64,000 bases of DNA from Diaphorobacter sp. HDW4B (GTDB taxonomy: Bacteria > Pseudomonadota > Gammaproteobacteria > Burkholderiales > Burkholderiaceae_C). How positions within the stretch are numbered: the stretch's first letter is position 1; each line of letters opens with the position of its first letter. Shown in pieces: positions 34,595 through 43,287 of this stretch. The notes under the pieces are model-generated. The model was not told the DNA's origin and made no database searches. It saw only the letters and a program-made list of their open reading frames with translations. A program made the position numbers and the translations under genes. Where the stretch lies: NCBI RefSeq assembly GCF_011305535.1, contig NZ_CP049905.1:620001-684000 (forward strand). Direction: 5' to 3'.

Positions 34595-35743
34595 TCAGGG
34601 CTTCGTGTCCTGACGATCCAGAAACTCCTTGCCCTCTTCCAACGGCGCAAACCGATACGTCGCAGGCGTTCTGCTGAGCTTCACCGGCGCGCCCAGCCCC
34701 CGGTACTCGCCCATCTGAATCACCATCTCGCTGTGTTTCGTGTGCGGCGCTTCCAGGGCCTGTTCGACATCGAGCACCGGCGCGGCAGGCACGCCGATGG
34801 CCATGAGTTCGTCGGCGAGCTGCACGCAGTCGCGTGTGGCAAGCGCCTGCTCCAGCAAGTCCTTCAACGCGACACGATTCACCGAGCGCTGACCTGCGGT
34901 GGCAAAGCGCTCATCCGTGCCCAACTCGGACCGTCCAAGGTGATCGCACATCAGCTTGAATTGCCGATCATTGCCGACGGCCAGAAAAATCGGTGACGTG
35001 GCCGTATTCACCACGTCATAAGGATAGATGTTGGGATGCGCATTACCCGTGCGCTGCGGGATCTTGCCGTTCATGAACCAGTTGGCCGCATGCGGATGCA
35101 GCAGCGAAATGCCCGAGTCGTAGAGCGACGCATTGATGAGTTGCCCCTTGCTGCTGCGACCACGTTCATGCAGAGCCAGCAGCACGCCGATGACGGCATT
35201 CATGCCGGTCACCATATCGACGACGGGAAGGCCCACACGCAGCGGATCGCCACCGGCCTCGCCGTTCACGCTCATGATGCCGGCCATCGCTTGAATCGCC
35301 GCGTCATAGCCGGGCAGCGCGCCCAGCGGTCCGTCTTCGCCAAAGCCGGAAACGCGGCACCAGATGAGCTGCGGAAATTCATGCTGCATCTGTTCCCAGC
35401 CGATGCCCCATTTCTCCATGGTGCCGATCTTGAAGTTCTCGACCACCACGTCGGCCTCGGCCATGAGTTCGCGCACGCGTTGCTGGCCTTCCTTGGCCGA
35501 AAGATCGAGAAACTGGATGCGCTTGTTGCGATTCAAACCGTAGTAGTACGAGGCCACACCATCACGAAACGGAGGCCCCCAGGTGCGCGTGTCGTCCCCC
35601 TGCGGCGGCTCCACCTTGAGCACGTCCGCGCCGTGATCGCCAAGAATCTGCCCGCACAACGGGCCACCAAGAATGCGCGAAAGATCGAGCACGCGCAGGC
35701 CTTGCAGCGCACCTGCGCCCATGCCGGAAATCGTCTGGTTCAT
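34595..35743 (-). CDS. CaiB/BaiF family CoA transferase
   Basis: A 382-residue class III CoA transferase. Seen: LRVLDLSRILGGPLCGQILGDHGADVLKVE at the start (quoted in part by its Gly-rich loop), the catalytic Asp in PGYDAAIQAMAG, and GLPVVDMVTG. These enzymes move CoA between carboxylic acids. It is the last gene of a three-gene leftward unit: acyl-CoA dehydrogenase, Bug receptor, CoA transferase (17 bp from the Bug gene). Together they suggest uptake of an organic acid, activation by CoA transfer and alpha,beta-dehydrogenation. The substrate is unknown. Confidence 0.92.
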   Translation of the reverse strand: MNQTISGMGAGALQGLRVLDLSRILGGPLCGQILGDHGADVLKVEPPQGDDTRTWGPPFRDGVASYYYGLNRNKRIQFLDLSAKEGQQRVRELMAEADVVVENFKIGTMEKWGIGWEQMQHEFPQLIWCRVSGFGEDGPLGALPGYDAAIQAMAGIMSVNGEAGGDPLRVGLPVVDMVTGMNAVIGVLLALHERGRSSKGQLINASLYDSGISLLHPHAANWFMNGKIPQRTGNAHPNIYPYDVVNTATSPIFLAVGNDRQFKLMCDHLGRSELGTDERFATAGQRSVNRVALKDLLEQALATRDCVQLADELMAIGVPAAPVLDVEQALEAPHTKHSEMVIQMGEYRGLGAPVKLSRTPATYRFAPLEEGKEFLDRQDTKP

Positions 35744-35760
35744 GCGAGTTCTCCGTGGGT

Positions 35761-36756
35761 TCAATCGAGCGTCACGCCGGACTTCTTGACCACGCTGCTC
35801 CAGCGGTCCACTTCGGAGCCGATGAACTTGGCCAGATACGCAGGCGCGGTGTCCGTTCCGCGCTCCAGCCCTTGCGCGGCAAACGCCTTCTTCACGCTGT
35901 CGGAATCGAGCACCTTGGCGAAGGCCTGATTGAGCGTCTGCACGCGATCCGCAGGCATGCCCTTGGGACCGACCACGCCGAAGAACACGCTCACGTCGTA
36001 ACCCTTGAGACCTTGTTCCGCGATGGTGGGAATGTCGGGCATCGCGGTCGACCGCTTGGCCGTAGCCACGCCGAGCGCACGCACCTTGTGGGCTTTGATG
36101 TACGGCATCGCGGTGAGGATGTCGGTGAACGTCATGTCCACCTGCCCCGCCAGCAGGTCGTTGAGCGCCGGGCCCGTGCCTTTGTACGGCACATGCATGA
36201 GCTTGGTGCCCGCGAGATCATTGAACATCACGCCCGCCAGATGCGACGAAGCACCATTGCCCGATGACGCGAAACTCAGCTTGTTGGGCTGCGCCTTGTC
36301 GAGCGCGATCAGGTCCTGCACGTTCTTCACCGCGAGGCTCTCGCGCACCACCAGAATGTTCGGCAGATACCCGACGTACATGATGGGCGTGAAGCTCGTG
36401 CGCGGGTCGTAGTTCATCTTCTTGTACAGGCTCTGGTTGATCGCCAGCGGACCCGATGTGCCGAACATGATGGTGTAGCCATCGGGCTTGGCACGCTCGA
36501 GGAACTCGGCCCCAATGTTGCCGCCCGCACCCGCCTTGTTGTCCACGATCACGCTCTGCCCCAGTTCCTTGCCCAACTCCGCCGCCAGCACGCGCGCCAT
36601 GGCATCGGTCGGCCCGCCGGGCGGAAATGGCACGACGAAGGTCACCGTGCGCTCCGGAAATTTCTCGGCCGCGAAACTCGCGCCGATCGGCAGGCAGGCC
36701 ACCATCGCAGCCGCTGCTGCCAGAATGAATCCACGCTTGTTGAACTTGCTGTGCAT
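35761..36756 (-). CDS. Tripartite tricarboxylate transporter substrate-binding protein (Bug/TctC family)
   Basis: 331 residues. It has a Sec signal peptide (basic KRGF, hydrophobic AAAAAMVACLPIGA, cleavage after SFA-A), then the family start FPERTVTFVVPFPPGGPTD. VVDNKAGAGGNIGAE and PDGYTIMFG follow, all standard Bug motifs for binding carboxylates. Burkholderiales carry many such orphans; no TctA/TctB membrane genes are adjacent. Its position inside a CoA-transferase/dehydrogenase operon points to the operon substrate. It begins 46 bp after the acyl-CoA dehydrogenase stop. Confidence 0.93.
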   Translation of the reverse strand: MHSKFNKRGFILAAAAAMVACLPIGASFAAEKFPERTVTFVVPFPPGGPTDAMARVLAAELGKELGQSVIVDNKAGAGGNIGAEFLERAKPDGYTIMFGTSGPLAINQSLYKKMNYDPRTSFTPIMYVGYLPNILVVRESLAVKNVQDLIALDKAQPNKLSFASSGNGASSHLAGVMFNDLAGTKLMHVPYKGTGPALNDLLAGQVDMTFTDILTAMPYIKAHKVRALGVATAKRSTAMPDIPTIAEQGLKGYDVSVFFGVVGPKGMPADRVQTLNQAFAKVLDSDSVKKAFAAQGLERGTDTAPAYLAKFIGSEVDRWSSVVKKSGVTLD

Positions 36757-36802
36757 GCGTTTGTCTCCAGATTTTTCTGTGTTGAAAGTGGTGCTTGAAC
36801 GA

Positions 36803-38560
36803 TCAGGACCAAGCGGCAGGAATCGCCGATTCATGGCACAGCGGATCGCGCGGCAGCAGGCGATGAGCCAGCACCAGTTGCGACAAGCGCATGCGTTCCT
36901 TCGAGCCGGTCTTCGATGCTTCCCATGCCATGGCGATGGCGCTCGTGCAGCAGTACAGCGCGGTCGCCGTCTGGCGTGCCAAGTGGTCGAGACCTTGTTC
37001 GGCCACTCGTTCTGCCAAATCGCTGGCGCGTGACAACGCTTCCCGCAAAGCCTTGTCGTAAGCGGGTTTCAAGGCTGCTTCCGCCAGCAGACCCGCCAGA
37101 TGTTTCTGCAGCACCGGCAGCGAGCCTTCGCGCTTGATCGCACGAATCACGTCGAGCGCGACGATGTTGCTCGTGCCTTCCCAGATCGAGCCCAGATGCG
37201 CATCGCGCACCAAGCGCGGATCGCTCCACTCCTCAATGTAGCCGCAACCGCCGCGCACCTCCATCGCATCGCCCGTCACCTTGCGCGCATCGCGGCAGGC
37301 GCGGAACTTGATCATCGGCGTGAGAATGCGCAAGAGCGCATACGCTTCCTTGTCACCCGCATCCGAGCGCATCAAGGTCTGCGCCGTCTGGAACACCATG
37401 GTGCGCGCCTGCTCGGCGGGCACGCGCAGCTTGTCGAGCTGCTTGCGCATCAGCGGCATGTCTTCGAGTCGCTTGCCGAAGGCGATGCGTTCGTGCGCCA
37501 CGTACTCTGCCTCGGCGACTGCGCGGCGCATCATGCCTGCGGAGCGCACGCCGTTGGACAGGCGCGAGTTGTTGACCATGTCGGCCATCTGCACAAAGCC
37601 GCGCCCGCGTTCTCCGATGAGATACGCCGTTGCGCCTTCCATGGTGATCTCGCCGCTCGCCATCGAGCGCGTACCCAGCTTTTCCTTCAGTCGGATGATG
37701 CGGTAGGCATTGGTGCTGCCGTCGTCCAGAAAGCGCGGCAGCAGGAACAGCGAGATGCCTTTCATGCCCGCTGGATCGCCATCGACACGCGCCAGCACCA
37801 TCGCGAATTCCGCGTCGGGGTTCGAGCAGAACCACTTGTCGCCCACCAGTCGCCACGACCCGTCGGCGTTCGCATACGCCATGGTCTGCGTGTTGGAAAT
37901 GTCGGAACCTGCCGCCTGCTCGGTCATGAACATGGCACCCTGCGCCTGCTCGTCCCAATCGAGCGACAGCAGTTGCGGCAGGTACTTTTCGACCAGCTCG
38001 GGCGTGCCGAATTTCTTGAGCGTGCGTGTGAGCGAATCGGTCATCGACAGCGGGCAGCACAGGCCGAACTCCGCCTGCACGAACAGATAGGTCAGCGCGT
38101 ATTTGACGATGGGAGGCAGCTTGCCCCGCCAGCCCAGCATGTCCTCGCGATGCGACATGGCCTGCAGGCCGAATTCGCCATAAGCGACGCGCTCCATCTC
38201 CTCGTAGGCCGGGTGCTTGATGACACGCTGCAGGTTCTCGCCCGAGCGGCTGCGGTGCTCCAGCTCGGGCGGGTTCTTGTCGGCGATGCCAGCCAGATCA
38301 TCGAGCCTGCCGCCCGCCAACTCGCCCATGCGGGTGAAATGCGGCAGCAGATGAAAGAACAAATCCTCGGGCAGATAGAGCTTGAGCAGCGACTCCATCT
38401 CGGAATCGGTGACGTAGAAATTCGCGCCGCGACGGTCGGGCACGGGATGGGAATTGCTGGTCACGGAGGGCGTGACCGTTGTCTGGCCTGGGCCTTGCGC
38501 ACGCTGGATGGTGGCCGATGCCACCTGCTTTGCCGATTCGGACTTTGCGATCGCCGACAT
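36803..38560 (-). CDS. Acyl-CoA dehydrogenase family protein (AidB/FadE-like plan)
   Basis: 585 residues from ATG 38560. A non-homologous N-terminal extension of about 60 residues precedes a helical domain. Then come FAD-site segments MFMTEQAAGSDISNTQT and WFCSNPDAEFAMVLARVDG, the middle beta domain, and the C-terminal helices with YVAHERIAFGKRLEDMPLMR and GSIWEGTSNIVALDVIRA. Length and the added C-terminal part follow the larger AidB-type dehydrogenases. It oxidises an acyl-CoA and passes electrons to ETF. First gene of the operon, divergent from its likely LysR regulator. Confidence 0.92.
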   Translation of the reverse strand: MSAIAKSESAKQVASATIQRAQGPGQTTVTPSVTSNSHPVPDRRGANFYVTDSEMESLLKLYLPEDLFFHLLPHFTRMGELAGGRLDDLAGIADKNPPELEHRSRSGENLQRVIKHPAYEEMERVAYGEFGLQAMSHREDMLGWRGKLPPIVKYALTYLFVQAEFGLCCPLSMTDSLTRTLKKFGTPELVEKYLPQLLSLDWDEQAQGAMFMTEQAAGSDISNTQTMAYANADGSWRLVGDKWFCSNPDAEFAMVLARVDGDPAGMKGISLFLLPRFLDDGSTNAYRIIRLKEKLGTRSMASGEITMEGATAYLIGERGRGFVQMADMVNNSRLSNGVRSAGMMRRAVAEAEYVAHERIAFGKRLEDMPLMRKQLDKLRVPAEQARTMVFQTAQTLMRSDAGDKEAYALLRILTPMIKFRACRDARKVTGDAMEVRGGCGYIEEWSDPRLVRDAHLGSIWEGTSNIVALDVIRAIKREGSLPVLQKHLAGLLAEAALKPAYDKALREALSRASDLAERVAEQGLDHLARQTATALYCCTSAIAMAWEASKTGSKERMRLSQLVLAHRLLPRDPLCHESAIPAAWS

Positions 38561-38650
38561 GTGTGTCTCCTTGAATCCTGTTGCGCTCGTGTCTGAGCAC
38601 ATCGGTATTTCAGCGCCGGCAATGATTCGCGTCAAATATTATTAAAATCT

Positions 38651-38670
38651 TATTCAATACGAATTGGATA
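38651..38670. promoter_or_regulatory. Imperfect palindrome in the LysR/acyl-CoA dehydrogenase intergenic region; candidate LysR site
   Basis: TATTCAATAC (38651-38660) faces GAATTGGATA (38661-38670), 8 of 10 positions complementary. It lies 40 bp before the LysR gene start and 91 bp before the divergent dehydrogenase start, in an AT-rich patch that also could hold both -10 elements. Confidence 0.45.
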
Positions 38671-38709
38671 TTCTCATTTCCGCGGACAGAGAGCATCATC
38701 TGCGTCCTG

Positions 38710-39618
38710 ATGATCGAAACCAGACTTCTCCGCTATTTCGTCGCACTCGCCGAAGAACTGCATTTCGGCCGTGCCGCCGTGCGCCTGTCCATCTCGCAAC
38801 CGCCGCTCAGCGTGGCGATCAAGCAGTTGGAAGACCAAGTGCAGGCCCAGCTTTTCGAGCGCAACAGCAAAGAGGTACGCCTGACCGCTGCGGGCGAACA
38901 TCTGCTGCCGCGCGCCAAGCAGATCCTCACGCTCACCAGTCAGGCAGCGCAGGAAACCACCGACGTGGCGCGCGGCGTGCGCGGGCATCTGCGTGTGGGA
39001 TTCGTCGGCTCCAGCCTCTATCGTGGCGTGCCGCAGGCGCTCGAAGCCTTTCAGAAGCTGCACCCGCAGGTGCGCGTGGACATGCTGGAGCTCAACAGCG
39101 CCGAGCAATTGCAGGAACTGCAGCAGGCCAGGCTCGACCTGGGCTTGGTGCATTCCATTCAGCCACCGGAGGACATCGCCAGCCTCAAGCTGATGGACGA
39201 AGCCTTCATGGCCTGCCTGCCCGATCAACACCCGCTCGCGCAGCAAGATGTGATCGACTTGGCGGAATTGAAGAACGAGCGGCTGATCCTGTTCCTGAGC
39301 CAAGTCTCACCCGTCTACCACCAGCGCATCTACCAGATGTGCCAGACACACGGCTTCGCGCCGGAAATACGGCACGAGGTGCGGCACTGGCTGTCGGTGC
39401 TGTCGCTGGTGTCGCTAGGTCAGGGCGTGGCCATCGTGCCCGCCTCGCTGCAGCGCGTGGGCATGCCGCGCGTGGCTTTCAGTCGGCTCGTCGGCGATCA
39501 AGCGACATCGGAACTGCTTGCCGTATGGCGGCGCAACCCGGTGAATCCGCTCGTCCAGTCATTGCTGGGTTGCCTGCAGGCCGCCATTGACGACATTGCC
39601 GATCAACCGGTTGACTGA
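38710..39618 (+). CDS. LysR family transcriptional regulator
   Basis: 302 residues. The winged HTH is at 1-65 (RLLRYFVALAEELHFGRAAVRLSISQPPLSVAIKQLE region, by its standard spacing), followed by a periplasmic-binding-protein-like effector domain starting near LRVGFVGSS. The TTG-rich N-terminal linker LFERNSKEVRLTAAGE is canonical. Divergent from the acyl-CoA dehydrogenase operon with a 149-bp shared promoter, the usual LysR layout, so it probably activates that operon in response to its substrate or CoA ester. Confidence 0.93.
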   Translation: MIETRLLRYFVALAEELHFGRAAVRLSISQPPLSVAIKQLEDQVQAQLFERNSKEVRLTAAGEHLLPRAKQILTLTSQAAQETTDVARGVRGHLRVGFVGSSLYRGVPQALEAFQKLHPQVRVDMLELNSAEQLQELQQARLDLGLVHSIQPPEDIASLKLMDEAFMACLPDQHPLAQQDVIDLAELKNERLILFLSQVSPVYHQRIYQMCQTHGFAPEIRHEVRHWLSVLSLVSLGQGVAIVPASLQRVGMPRVAFSRLVGDQATSELLAVWRRNPVNPLVQSLLGCLQAAIDDIADQPVD

Positions 39619-39646
39619 AAAGGCTCTTCCTTCGCGTGCTTCTTGC

Positions 39647-40654
39647 TCAGTTGATCGCCACACCTGCGCTCGCGTAGCCGACTACTGTATTCACCAACGC
39701 TATGCCAGTAGCAGTTGCCGAGTAGACAAGCAACAGCCTTGTTTGCGCGGTGACCGGAATGGCGAGGCCAGTGGTGATGCCATTGGCAATAGTTCCAAGC
39801 GCGAGGATTCCAGTCATTTGAGGAGCAAGTGTCACTGTCGCGCCGAGAATGGGGGTAAATGTGTTGTCCGGCGTCGTAGATTGATAGAGTTGGGCATTGA
39901 TGGTGATGTTCGTTCCGATCAACGCAACCGCCGCCGTATTGCTGAAGAACGCGCTGATCGACGTGATGGTTCCGTCACGAGGAACCGAAAATGCCATGTT
40001 TGAAGGCACGGTGCCGTCGATATTCGTACCCGCCAGCGAAATCCCAGTGGCCGAATTTCCAAAGCCGACTGCAGAAACACTCCCGACCAAACCTCCAGCA
40101 ATTGTCGTCATGATGATGGGAGCGCCCGACGCATAGGGAATGATGGTGCTGGCACCCGTCACCCCCGTTGGACCGGAAGGACCCGTCGCACCATTCGCTC
40201 CGGTGGGCCCCGTTGGCCCCAAGGCTCCATCAGCACCGGTCGAGCCTGCGGGGCCCGTGATGCCCGTGGCCCCCGTTGGCCCGGTGATCCCCTGAACACC
40301 TTGAACCCCCTGTGGCCCCGTGACGCCGACGGTTGAACCCGCAGGCCCTGTCGCACCAGTTGCCCCGGTCGCACCCGCTGGCCCCGTAACACCAGTGACG
40401 GCTGCCGCATCACAAGTACCCAGCAATCCGGTGCTGTCACGGCACACCACATTCGTGTAGCTCGCCGCAGTCGGCAAGCCTGGCAATTGCACTTGCTGCC
40501 CCGGCAACACCTTGATCGCCGGAGCGCTCGAATCCGAATAGATTGTCACCCCGCCACCTGTTGCTGGAGTGATGGTGACGTCGTCTGCCGACCAGGCACT
40601 GGTGGCAACCAGCGCAGCCAGCAGCAGCGCATTCAGTTGGAAGTGGCGTTTCAT
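39647..40654 (-). CDS. Exported collagen-like protein with BclB-type C-terminal domain
   Basis: 335 residues. A Sec signal peptide (cleavage about WSA-DD) is followed by 60 residues with two Cys (71, 81), a collagen-like Gly-X-Y region (about 88-168, some 27 triplets, Thr/Ala/Pro-rich, one break at GSTVG), and a C-terminal globular domain (about 171-335). The domain starts [14 protein letters not shown] and ends [15 protein letters not shown], which I recognise as the exosporium glycoprotein BclB-like C-terminal domain first defined in Bacillus. It probably trimerises and is surface-exposed. It lies 50 bp after the IPTL-tailed small protein on the same strand. An unusual family for this group, so lateral origin is possible. 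Confidence 0.82.
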   Translation of the reverse strand: MKRHFQLNALLLAALVATSAWSADDVTITPATGGGVTIYSDSSAPAIKVLPGQQVQLPGLPTAASYTNVVCRDSTGLLGTCDAAAVTGVTGPAGATGATGATGPAGSTVGVTGPQGVQGVQGITGPTGATGITGPAGSTGADGALGPTGPTGANGATGPSGPTGVTGASTIIPYASGAPIIMTTIAGGLVGSVSAVGFGNSATGISLAGTNIDGTVPSNMAFSVPRDGTITSISAFFSNTAAVALIGTNITINAQLYQSTTPDNTFTPILGATVTLAPQMTGILALGTIANGITTGLAIPVTAQTRLLLVYSATATGIALVNTVVGYASAGVAIN

Positions 40655-40704
40655 GAATGCTCCGAGAAAATGAAGTGAAATGGGTTTGAACAGAAATGGA
40701 ACCG

Positions 40705-41241
40705 TCAGCGCAGCGGTCTTCGCTCGCGTGAGCTGCCTTGTCGTGCCGCGCGCAAGCCTCCGATCAGACCCAGACCCAGCATCAAAAGGCCGAAGGAGAC
40801 ACTGCCCAAGGTCGGCACCGCAGCCACGGTTTCTGCGGGCGGGGCTTCGCTGATGGAAATGGCCCCCAGTTTTCCGATCGCCGGACAGGAAGCGCTATCC
40901 ACGCGGGTGAGACTGCCGCCCGCGCCATTCACCGTTCCGTTGTTCGTGTATTGCTGGGCCAGTTGAATGCTGCTGCCCGCCATATCCAGACTGCTCCCGG
41001 CAGCCAATGTGAGATTGCGCACGCCCGTGGCGCTGCCCCCCGCGCCCTGCACGGCCGCACCCTGGATCAGCAAATCCGTGCACGCCAATTGCGCCGATCC
41101 ACCTGCCAGATGGATCTGTGCGCCCGCAGGAATGTTCACATCAGCCCGAACCACGGTGTTGCCGCCTGACGCAATGATCAGTGCCACAAGAACACGCGAC
41201 ATATGCGAGCGACGGCAAAGCTCAACGTGAACTGAAAACAT
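40705..41241 (-). CDS. Small exported protein with IPTL-CTERM-like sorting tail
   Basis: 178 residues from ATG 41241, chosen because AAGGTGG lies 5 nt upstream; ATG 41202 (MSRVLVALI) is the alternative. A signal peptide ends at VRA. The mature part has short beta-like repeats of Gly, Ala and Ser with the phrases [11 protein letters not shown] and [21 protein letters not shown], and two distant Cys. The C-terminus [18 protein letters not shown] plus a basic RAAR/RERR end is the tripartite pattern of IPTL-CTERM / PEP-CTERM type sorting tails (short motif, one membrane helix, Arg cluster). It likely stays membrane-attached or is processed on export. Probably co-transcribed with the BclB-like gene. 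Confidence 0.7.
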   Translation of the reverse strand: MFSVHVELCRRSHMSRVLVALIIASGGNTVVRADVNIPAGAQIHLAGGSAQLACTDLLIQGAAVQGAGGSATGVRNLTLAAGSSLDMAGSSIQLAQQYTNNGTVNGAGGSLTRVDSASCPAIGKLGAISISEAPPAETVAAVPTLGSVSFGLLMLGLGLIGGLRAARQGSSRERRPLR

Positions 41242-41608
41242 GTATGCCACCTTGTCCAGAAACTGAGCGCTCAGGGCGCTTGCCGTATTTGGAGATGCCG
41301 GGCATCTCCAAACCAAGACTGCACAAGGCGCAAGCGCCTCTGCTCAAACCACTTCGATCACCGGGTTACACCAAAGCACTCCGCCGACGTCAACGGCCCT
41401 GCCCCGGTAGAGCCCTATCTGCCAGCAAAGTCATTTACAGCCACTGCACAAAATGGTCCCAAACGGAAACCAGCAGCGCCTTGCATTTGTTCAACCGAGT
41501 CATTTGTATGGTCCGCGATGGATCGCGGTTTCAACGTGATGCGGTAATTGTATCTAAATGCGTTTTAAAAGTGAACGATTGTTACAATGTAAAGAATCTA
41601 CCGATTTT
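41242..41608 (-). promoter_or_regulatory. Intergenic region with two palindromes upstream of the IPTL-tailed gene
   Basis: This 367-bp gap has no credible gene. TTTGGAGATGCC (41288-41299) and GGCATCTCCAAA (41301-41312) form a perfect 12-bp dyad around one G, 47 bp upstream of the start. A second palindrome, CTGAGCGCTCAG (41263-41274), is nearer the start. 41520-41610 is AT-rich and abuts the 3' end of the upstream orphan gene. Confidence 0.45.
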
Positions 41609-42985
41609 TCACATTGACGAAATCCGCATGATTGCGGCGAAAGCCAGCAGCATCAGCCCCATGGTGATGGTGACAACACGCCAGGAGAAACCGGGGCCAC
41701 GCGCGGCAGCGGGTTCGGTATCGCGCAACACCTGCCGAGACGCATCGGTTCTCGTCGGCGCAGGTGATGCAACCGGCGCGAGTGCTGCGCTGTTACCCAT
41801 CTCCGCCATCATCATCCGCACCGCCGTCTGGCGCGCCTGTTCACGGGCCTGCAGCATCATCTCGGCAATGGCGTGGCGCTTACCCAAGCGCGCTTCGCCA
41901 GCGTCCAGCCAAGCGTCACGAAACCCGGCAGACCACACCTGATGCGGCAGCAGCTTGGCATGGCGGCTGAACTCCGGGGCAATCACCAGCGGCACGCCTT
42001 TGCACGACAGCATGCCGTCGGGCAAGTGTTCCTGATCGACCCAGATGCTGCAGAGCTTGAGCGGATAGCCGAACAGCCGGGGCGACACGTCCTCGGACAA
42101 CATGCGCGACATACGCGAATTGCCCGACCGCAGATGCTCGCGAATCCGTTCGGCTTCTGGCGGCAGACGCACCTCGGCCTCTGTCTCGCTCAGTCGCTGC
42201 AAAGCCTGCGCCAACGCCTGCAGATCGTCGTAGCGCAGCATGTGGGCCGGGTCGTAGAGGACTTCGGCAACGCGCAGCCCGACATAGTGCGGCTTGAACA
42301 GATCGGTGTTCGCTTGGATCAAACCACCGCAGGTGAAATACCCGCGCTCGAACAGTTCGCGCTGCTCGACGAAATATCCCGACAACAGATCGCCATGCTC
42401 CAGCGTCGGCGGTCGCACGCTCCACATGGCCGAGCGCACGACGGGATCCAGCGCTTGGGCACGTTCGCGGAAGACGACATCGCGATCCGGCCTCAGCGCA
42501 GGCAGCGGCTGATCTGGCCGATCGAGCCCCTGCAGCTTGGTGAGTGCTCGAAGCGAACCCGAAAGATCGGCTCCGTCCTTCGACCACGCATGCGCCACGA
42601 TGCCCGGTAGCTTGATTGTTCCCAGACTCGCATGGCGATCTTCGGAGAAATGCACGACACAGGTTTGAGCGCCCTGCTCCATCGTCAGCATCGACCACAG
42701 CGGCGGCGAGCCCACGCTGCGCCCGATCCATTCGGCCAGATAGAAGCTCAGCAGCATCAACGTGCCGCCATCTGCCTCGTGGTCGTAGACCTCGCGCCCG
42801 GCTGCAGTGCGCAATGAGCGCTGCTTGTTCAGCCAGTGCTGGATACGCTCGAAGCTCGCGGGCGAATAGTCGAGGCCCAACAACGTGCGCAGTTTGCGCG
42901 AGGCACGTTTCAGAAAAACCAGATCGGCGTCGTTGTCCAAAGCCCAGACACTTTGCCGGGCAACGAAATTCAGGGGAAGCTGCAT
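41609..42985 (-). CDS. Orphan protein with C-terminal membrane anchor
   Basis: 458 residues from ATG 42985; a GTG at 43096 would add 37 residues including a hydrophobic stretch, and neither start has a good Shine-Dalgarno. I do not recognise a family. The body is a mixed alpha/beta soluble region with conserved-looking phrases ADGGTLMLLSFYLAEWIG, LEHGDLLSGYFVEQRELFER and FGYPLKLCSIWVDQEHLPDG. A Pro/Ala/Thr linker (about 405-435) leads to one C-terminal helix (WRVVTITMGLMLLAFAAIM), so it is probably tail-anchored with the bulk in the cytoplasm. It is divergent from a small gene that has a LexA-box match. Confidence 0.65.
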   Translation of the reverse strand: MQLPLNFVARQSVWALDNDADLVFLKRASRKLRTLLGLDYSPASFERIQHWLNKQRSLRTAAGREVYDHEADGGTLMLLSFYLAEWIGRSVGSPPLWSMLTMEQGAQTCVVHFSEDRHASLGTIKLPGIVAHAWSKDGADLSGSLRALTKLQGLDRPDQPLPALRPDRDVVFRERAQALDPVVRSAMWSVRPPTLEHGDLLSGYFVEQRELFERGYFTCGGLIQANTDLFKPHYVGLRVAEVLYDPAHMLRYDDLQALAQALQRLSETEAEVRLPPEAERIREHLRSGNSRMSRMLSEDVSPRLFGYPLKLCSIWVDQEHLPDGMLSCKGVPLVIAPEFSRHAKLLPHQVWSAGFRDAWLDAGEARLGKRHAIAEMMLQAREQARQTAVRMMMAEMGNSAALAPVASPAPTRTDASRQVLRDTEPAAARGPGFSWRVVTITMGLMLLAFAAIMRISSM

Positions 42986-43287
42986 GAACGGAAACACGGC
43001 CGCCACCCGGCAATGGGCGCGGCGAAAAAGCAAAAAGGCGAAAACGGGGAGAGAAGCAACGCAGAAAATATCGGCGTTGAAGGGGCTTGGTGCCACCTCG
43101 CTAGCACGTCATTCCTTGCAAGTTTCATGCTCGAAAGCCGAAGGACGACGTCGCAAATTTTTACAAAGTGTACCCAACCTCAACTGCTGGTCGGGATTTC
43201 ACTCGCCAGCACATACACAAATGACTGTACAAAACAACAGTAAAAATGGATACTTAATACTGTCAATTTAACCAGTGTTTCAAACCC
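42986..43287. other. Divergent intergenic region with LexA-box match
   Basis: 302 bp between the orphan tail-anchored gene and the 97-residue gene hold no credible reading frame. The right half is AT-rich (ATACTTAATACTGTC near 43250) and contains the LexA-like box; the left half is GC-rich and could belong to the orphan's 5' end if it starts at GTG 43096. Confidence 0.4.
43225..43240. promoter_or_regulatory. Candidate LexA (SOS) box
   Basis: CTGT (43225-43228), eight bases, ACAG (43237-43240): an exact match to the CTGT-N8-ACAG core. Flanks are A and T, so the wider site reads ACTGT...ACAGT. It lies 47 bp upstream of the rightward small gene, a usual distance for LexA repression. The eight central bases are AT-leaning but not the alternating TA of the best sites. 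Confidence 0.5.

Noticed and set aside
33560-34600. parS site near the ParB-like gene
   Set aside because: The TGTTTCACGTGAAACA-type consensus is not seen; the 28-bp palindrome at 33575 is a terminator-type sequence.
40155-40400. Repetitive GGCCCCGTTGG-type DNA as a CRISPR or satellite
   Set aside because: The repeat follows Gly-X-Y codons of the collagen-like gene and stays in frame.
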